From Euonymus europaeus (taxonomy: Eukaryota > Streptophyta > Magnoliopsida > Celastrales > Celastraceae): a stretch of 64,000 nt of DNA. How positions within the stretch are numbered: the stretch's first letter is position 1; each line of letters starts with the position of its first letter. The stretch is from NCBI GenBank assembly GCA_963580455.1, contig OY756963.1, forward strand, positions 20,851,555 through 20,915,554, read 5' to 3'. Under the pieces are notes generated by a model, which saw nothing but the letters and a program-made list of their open reading frames with translations, was not told the origin of the DNA and did no database searches. Shown one piece after another: positions 60,038 to 64,000 of the stretch. The translations under genes and the position numbers were made by a program.

Positions 60038-61287
60038 CTAGGATATTAGTGTTTAAGACTTGTATCCTAGATCAGTTCGGTGTAAGCCATCGATATAATT
60101 TATTAATAAATATTTATCAAATGTTATTTTAAGGACAAAATCGTGTCGGTCTTAATTTACGTGGTTTATGTATTTTCAACAGACTAACAACATGCACTTA
60201 CATGTTTCCGGTATAAATGGTTGTTTGATTGTTTCAATGTGGGCTTCTGGTAGGAAAATGTTGAGCTTTTAAAAGATACGAATCGCATGTGTTTGGTGAA
60301 CAGGATAAATCTAAAACGGAAAGCCGCTTGACATGTTGAACTCAACTGTTTGGGATAAAAATTAAAAAGGAAGAAAAGGAGAGAGAGAGAGAGAGGAAAG
60401 CGAAAAGTGAGAAAAGAGAGAAGAACAGCAACCCTCTTACTTCCACCTCCTCTTCCCCAATCTAGTGATGGCGTGATTTGCTTTTGCTTTTTTCTAATTT
60501 TCTCTCGGGCAGGAATCTCTGAAAATCCAAAGCATCCATCCACAGTCAAATTAGAGAGAAACAAAATCGATCACCATTAACAAATTTTGCGAAACATGAA
60601 ATTTACTTTTGTAATTTGAAATGTCAATTTGTTTAAAATTGAAGGATTCACAGCAGAATGATTTGGAGGATGTTTCGGTTGATACAACATACGAACACAC
60701 CAAATTTAATTTTTTTTGTTTGTCGTTTATTAAAATCATATTTATACCTTAAAGGATCGATCTGATTGATTTTTTATAGAATCAGCACAACGATCGAGTA
60801 ATGATGAATTATTTCTTCTTCTCCTCCTTTCACGAACCTAACAGCTCTAGGAATGTGATCACGAATCAAAATAACTTATTTTGATCACGAATTGAACACA
60901 ACACGAATAGGAACAGAAAATCGGGACTAGATGTCTTCTGTTGTGTGACCTCGATTCAGGAACTCTAACTCAAATGAGAGAAAAACTGTCTACGATTTCT
61001 ATTTTTAAGTGAGAAAACTTCTCAATAGCCAAAAACATCTTCAACCCTAAAAAATCTTTGACTTCTTTATATAGAGATATAACAGAGACTTCATAGCAAA
61101 TAAAAAATTAGAAATAACAAAAACATCCATAAAAGCTAAAAGAATCAGGAGATATTGTGGTATTAGGATGTTCTAGAAATTCTGTTGCAAAAGAGTAGGG
61201 GCAAATTTATCTTTTTTCAAGCGAGAGCCCCGAGTAGCAGCAAAGCACAAAGACAAGAGAAAAAGAAAGCAAAGACAGCGCAGATAT

Positions 61288-61291
<4 letters not shown>

Positions 61292-61347
<56 letters not shown>
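61292..61347. repeat. (GA)n microsatellite
   Basis: About 28 uninterrupted GA dinucleotides lie some 260 bases before the OPS-like start codon. GA/CT tracts are frequent in plant 5' leaders and promoters, so this may lie in the transcribed leader. Confidence 0.95.
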
Positions 61348-61349
<2 letters not shown>

Positions 61350-61603
61350 ACTCCAGTGTGGCAGTGTGTTTTACTGATTTGTGTAATTCTAGGCCACGAC
61401 ATTTTTAAATTTTCTTTGATTTTCTGTTATTTTCCCGTTGTTTCCATCATTTTTCCTCTTTCTTTTCTGGGTCTCTCGCTGTCCGTTGAACCAAACAGTT
61501 CGCTTCACTCTGTCTCTCTCTCACACTCTAAAGTTGCTTCTCTCACACAATCTGAAGCCAGTAACATGAGCGAGAGTGGGCTTATTACACACCAATACTA
61601 CTT

Positions 61604-63640
61604 ATGAATCTCAACGCAGAGCCACCACAGCCTCCGCAGCCCCACCGTCCCTCCACCTCATGCGACCGCCACCCCGACGAGCACTTCACCGGATTCTGTC
61701 CTTCATGTCTCTGCGAACGACTTGCTGTCTTGGACACCTCAAACTCTGCCTCCACCTCACGTAAACCTCCTCCTATCCCCACTACCTCCACCGCCGCCGC
61801 CGCCCTCAAGGCCATCTTCAAGCCGAATCCCGGCGCGGGAGGCGGGGCAGGCGGCTTGTCAAGGCCCTCTTTTTTCGCGGAGCTCCGGAGGACGAAATCG
61901 TTCTCTGCCTCGAAAAACGAGGGATTGGGTTTTTCTGGGTTTTTCGAGCCCCAGAGGAAATCTTGTGACGTTAGGGCTCGAAACACTCTCTCGTCTCTAT
62001 TCTACCAGGAAGACGACCGAAATCCGTGGAAGAATGAAACCATTGGAGCAAATGCAAACACTGAGGTTGTTGATTCCAGTAATTTAGCGCCGTCTTCAAG
62101 TGTTCGTGGTCCCGTGAAAGAGGAGGAGGAAATTGAGATTGAAACGGGAAGCCAGAGCGATAACGAAGACGAGGACAACTTTCGCGATTCGGAGGATCCC
62201 AATTTAGCATCAAGTGTCAACTCACACTCGAACCCCTTGAATCCAATCGAACACAGGGTTCCAGCAATTGTTGAGGAAGAAGTTGAAGAAGAGGAGGAAG
62301 ACCCAAAGCAAGAGGAAGAGCCCGAGCCAGTGCTGGAGATAGTGCAGGAAGAGGATATGAAACCAATGAAGGAACACATAGATCTCGATGCCCAGGTCAA
62401 GAAGCCATCTGGGAGGGACTTTAAGGAGATTGCGGGTAGCTTCTTGTCAGCCGCGTCGGTATTCAGCAAGAAATGGCAGAAATGGAGGCAAAAGCAGAAA
62501 CTGAAGAAGCGGAGAAATGATGGTGGTGGGTCTGCCACATTGCCAGTAGAGAAGCCTATTGGGCGGCAATACCGAGAAACCCAGTCGGAGATTGCAGATT
62601 ACGGGTTCGGGAGGAGGTCCTGCGACACTGATCCGAGATTCTCGCTCGATGCGGGTCGGATATCGTTTGATGATCCGCGATACTCCTTCGACGAGCCTCG
62701 AGCTTCCTGGGATGGGTATTTGGTTGGGAGAAATTTTACTACAAGTACTAGAATGCCTACAATGCTATCAGTTGTAGAGGATGCACCAGTCCATGTTTCA
62801 AGGTCTGATGTCCAAATCCCAGTTGAAGAGCACACAAGCTCGACCAATGAGGACGGAACTGTTCCTGGCGGCTCTATGCAGACTAGGGAGTACTACTCAG
62901 ATTCTTCTTCCAGGAGAAGGAAGAGTCTTGACAGGTCAAACTCCATAAGAAAGACAGCAGCAGCAATAGTTGCAGAGATGGATGAAATGAAGTCCGTTTC
63001 TAATGCAAAGGTAACTCCAGCAACTGTTGATTACTTCAATGGATTGAAGTTACCTGATACGAGGGATTCCTATTCGATTTCATTAAGGGATGATTGCTCT
63101 GAAACTTTTGAGATTGGTTTCAGAGACGATGCGTCTGTGGTGTGTAATGGTGATCGGAAGGGGACTAAAAAGTCTAAGAGATGGACTAAGGCCTGGAACA
63201 TCTGGGGTTTTATACACCGGCGAAGCATTAACAAGTATGGCAATGATGATAGGTGTAGTAGACCAAATGGGGTGGAGAGGTCTTTCTCAGAGTCTTGGCA
63301 GGACCTAAGGGTAGAGCGTAATGGGGAAGCAAGAAGGGCCTTTAATCCCAAAGTTTTGAGGAGCAACAGTAGCGTTAGTTGGAGGAATTCTAATGGCATT
63401 GGTGGATCATTTGGTAACTTAAGGAAGAATGGCGTCGAGACAAATGGGAACGGAAAGAAGAGGAAGGATGAATTTGTGTTGGAACGGAATAGGAGTGCTA
63501 GGTATTCGCCCAACAGCATTGATAATGGAATGCTGAGGTTCTACTTGACTCCAATGAGGGGTAGCAGGAGAGCAGGAATCATGAAGAGTAGGGCGAATCA
63601 TGCACATTCTATCGCAAGGAGCGTACTGCGATTGTACTGA
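61604..63640 (+). CDS. OCTOPUS-like (DUF740) protein
   Basis: A single exon gives 678 residues. The start MNLNAEPPQ is the first ATG in frame after the CT-rich leader. The family signature CDRHPDEHFTGFCPSCLCER (about 20-39) is present. It is followed by a Pro/Ser-rich stretch, FFAELRRTKSFS, an acidic Glu-rich segment (about 175-260), a basic block KKWQKWRQKQKLKKRR and the repeated RFSLDAGR/RYSFDEPR/ASWDGY motif. Near the C-terminus come SKRWTKAWNIWGFIHRRS and MLRFYLTPMRGSRR. Arabidopsis OCTOPUS is a polar plasma-membrane-associated protein that promotes phloem differentiation and antagonises brassinosteroid signalling. No membrane segment is seen, which agrees with peripheral attachment. The length is close to the family and all motifs are intact. 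Orthology to OPS rather than an OPS-like paralogue is not settled. Confidence 0.93.
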   Translation: MNLNAEPPQPPQPHRPSTSCDRHPDEHFTGFCPSCLCERLAVLDTSNSASTSRKPPPIPTTSTAAAALKAIFKPNPGAGGGAGGLSRPSFFAELRRTKSFSASKNEGLGFSGFFEPQRKSCDVRARNTLSSLFYQEDDRNPWKNETIGANANTEVVDSSNLAPSSSVRGPVKEEEEIEIETGSQSDNEDEDNFRDSEDPNLASSVNSHSNPLNPIEHRVPAIVEEEVEEEEEDPKQEEEPEPVLEIVQEEDMKPMKEHIDLDAQVKKPSGRDFKEIAGSFLSAASVFSKKWQKWRQKQKLKKRRNDGGGSATLPVEKPIGRQYRETQSEIADYGFGRRSCDTDPRFSLDAGRISFDDPRYSFDEPRASWDGYLVGRNFTTSTRMPTMLSVVEDAPVHVSRSDVQIPVEEHTSSTNEDGTVPGGSMQTREYYSDSSSRRRKSLDRSNSIRKTAAAIVAEMDEMKSVSNAKVTPATVDYFNGLKLPDTRDSYSISLRDDCSETFEIGFRDDASVVCNGDRKGTKKSKRWTKAWNIWGFIHRRSINKYGNDDRCSRPNGVERSFSESWQDLRVERNGEARRAFNPKVLRSNSSVSWRNSNGIGGSFGNLRKNGVETNGNGKKRKDEFVLERNRSARYSPNSIDNGMLRFYLTPMRGSRRAGIMKSRANHAHSIARSVLRLY

Positions 63641-64000
63641 TATGGAAGGTTCATGAGGTCTTGTTCTCTTTGGTACATTGTTGTTAATTTTGGTGCATTT
63701 TCTGTGTACACCACACTTGCCTAATGTATTATTGATGGTTGGTTGGATAAAAGAACCCTAAATTGTTGCCTTTCTTCTGAGTGCCGTGCTTCTTCAATCA
63801 TTCAAATAACAACTTTCCCTCGTCTCAGATTATCCTTATGTGGATGGCATGGATTGTTCATTTGTCATTTGCTTGTTACTCTCTTCTCACCAGAAAAACT
63901 TAGGTACACAGGTAAATAGGTAATATCTGTGCTGATATACCACGACGTGTCATTCCTCTCCTTCGAGATCTTTTTATCCATGTTACATAGAATTAGCTGA
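63641..64000. other. 3' UTR and downstream sequence of the OPS-like gene
   Basis: The region is AT-rich with no open frame of note. The first 100-250 bases are presumably 3' UTR. Confidence 0.4.

Larger units (their letters stand above)
56441..61603. other. gene-less region between the WDR62-like and OPS-like genes
   Basis: It starts with the WDR62-like 3' UTR and then holds a degenerate direct repeat (56587-56950), a TA microsatellite (58780-58800), a MITE (59915-60037) and a GA microsatellite (61292-61347). The longest open frames (for example minus strand 56955-57260 and 60184-60564) have no recognisable domain. About 61350-61603 is probably 5' UTR of the OPS-like gene, with CT-rich tracts near 61510. 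Confidence 0.5.

Noticed and set aside
60184..60564. 126-residue minus-strand frame (..FRFPLSLSLLFFLF..)
   Set aside because: It overlaps a GA/CT-rich tract; no homologous domain is recognised and no splice context is visible.
61217..61402. Ser-Leu repeat peptide on the minus strand
   Set aside because: Translation of the GA microsatellite.

Overview
This window is nuclear DNA from a dicot plant. The evidence is the gene content (a plastid fructose-1,6-bisphosphatase, a PHT4 plastid anion transporter, an OCTOPUS-family protein, a laccase relic and a DEX1 relic), long AT-rich introns with GT..AG borders, and typical plant transposon debris including a Stowaway-type MITE. I cannot name the species. 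Coding regions were assembled by hand across splice sites. In each of the seven multi-exon genes the exon lengths add up to one open frame.

Layout. 1-3.7 kb: gene-poor, with telomere-motif-like degenerate repeats and a small hAT-like element. 3.7-7.7 kb (+): SSUH2-like protein with DnaJ-type CxxCxGxG motifs. 10.5-13.1 kb (+): LisH/coiled-coil protein of unknown role, convergent with 13.6-15.1 kb (-): plastid-type fructose-1,6-bisphosphatase whose substrate-site residues have changed. 15.4-20.4 kb: a wrecked laccase gene (-) broken by frameshifts, stops and two DNA transposons. 23.2-25.75 kb (+): RING-CH E3 ligase with a C-terminal membrane segment. 25.8-29.0 kb: gene-poor, with tandem repeats and hAT/MULE-type elements. 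29.5-38.2 kb (+): DEAD-box helicase RH10 (DDX47/Rrp3 type), with a transposon in its largest intron and a telo-box/site II promoter. 39.2-40.2 kb (+): unprocessed DEX1 pseudogene fragment. 41.3-41.7 kb (-): Mpo1-like DUF962 protein. 42.7-45.2 kb (-): PHT4;5-like transporter with a LINE relic in intron 1. 47.5-56.4 kb (+): 21-exon WD40 protein of the WDR62/MAPKBP1 type. 56.4-61.6 kb: gene-poor. 61.6-63.6 kb (+): single-exon OCTOPUS-like (DUF740) protein.

The genes are independent housekeeping or developmental loci and not a cluster or operon. I found no clearly new multi-gene system. The most notable points are the FBPase with four altered substrate-site positions, the step-by-step decay visible in the laccase and DEX1 relics, two transposons with 9-bp target duplications and GC-rich subterminal repeats, and a recurring MITE family with three copies here.
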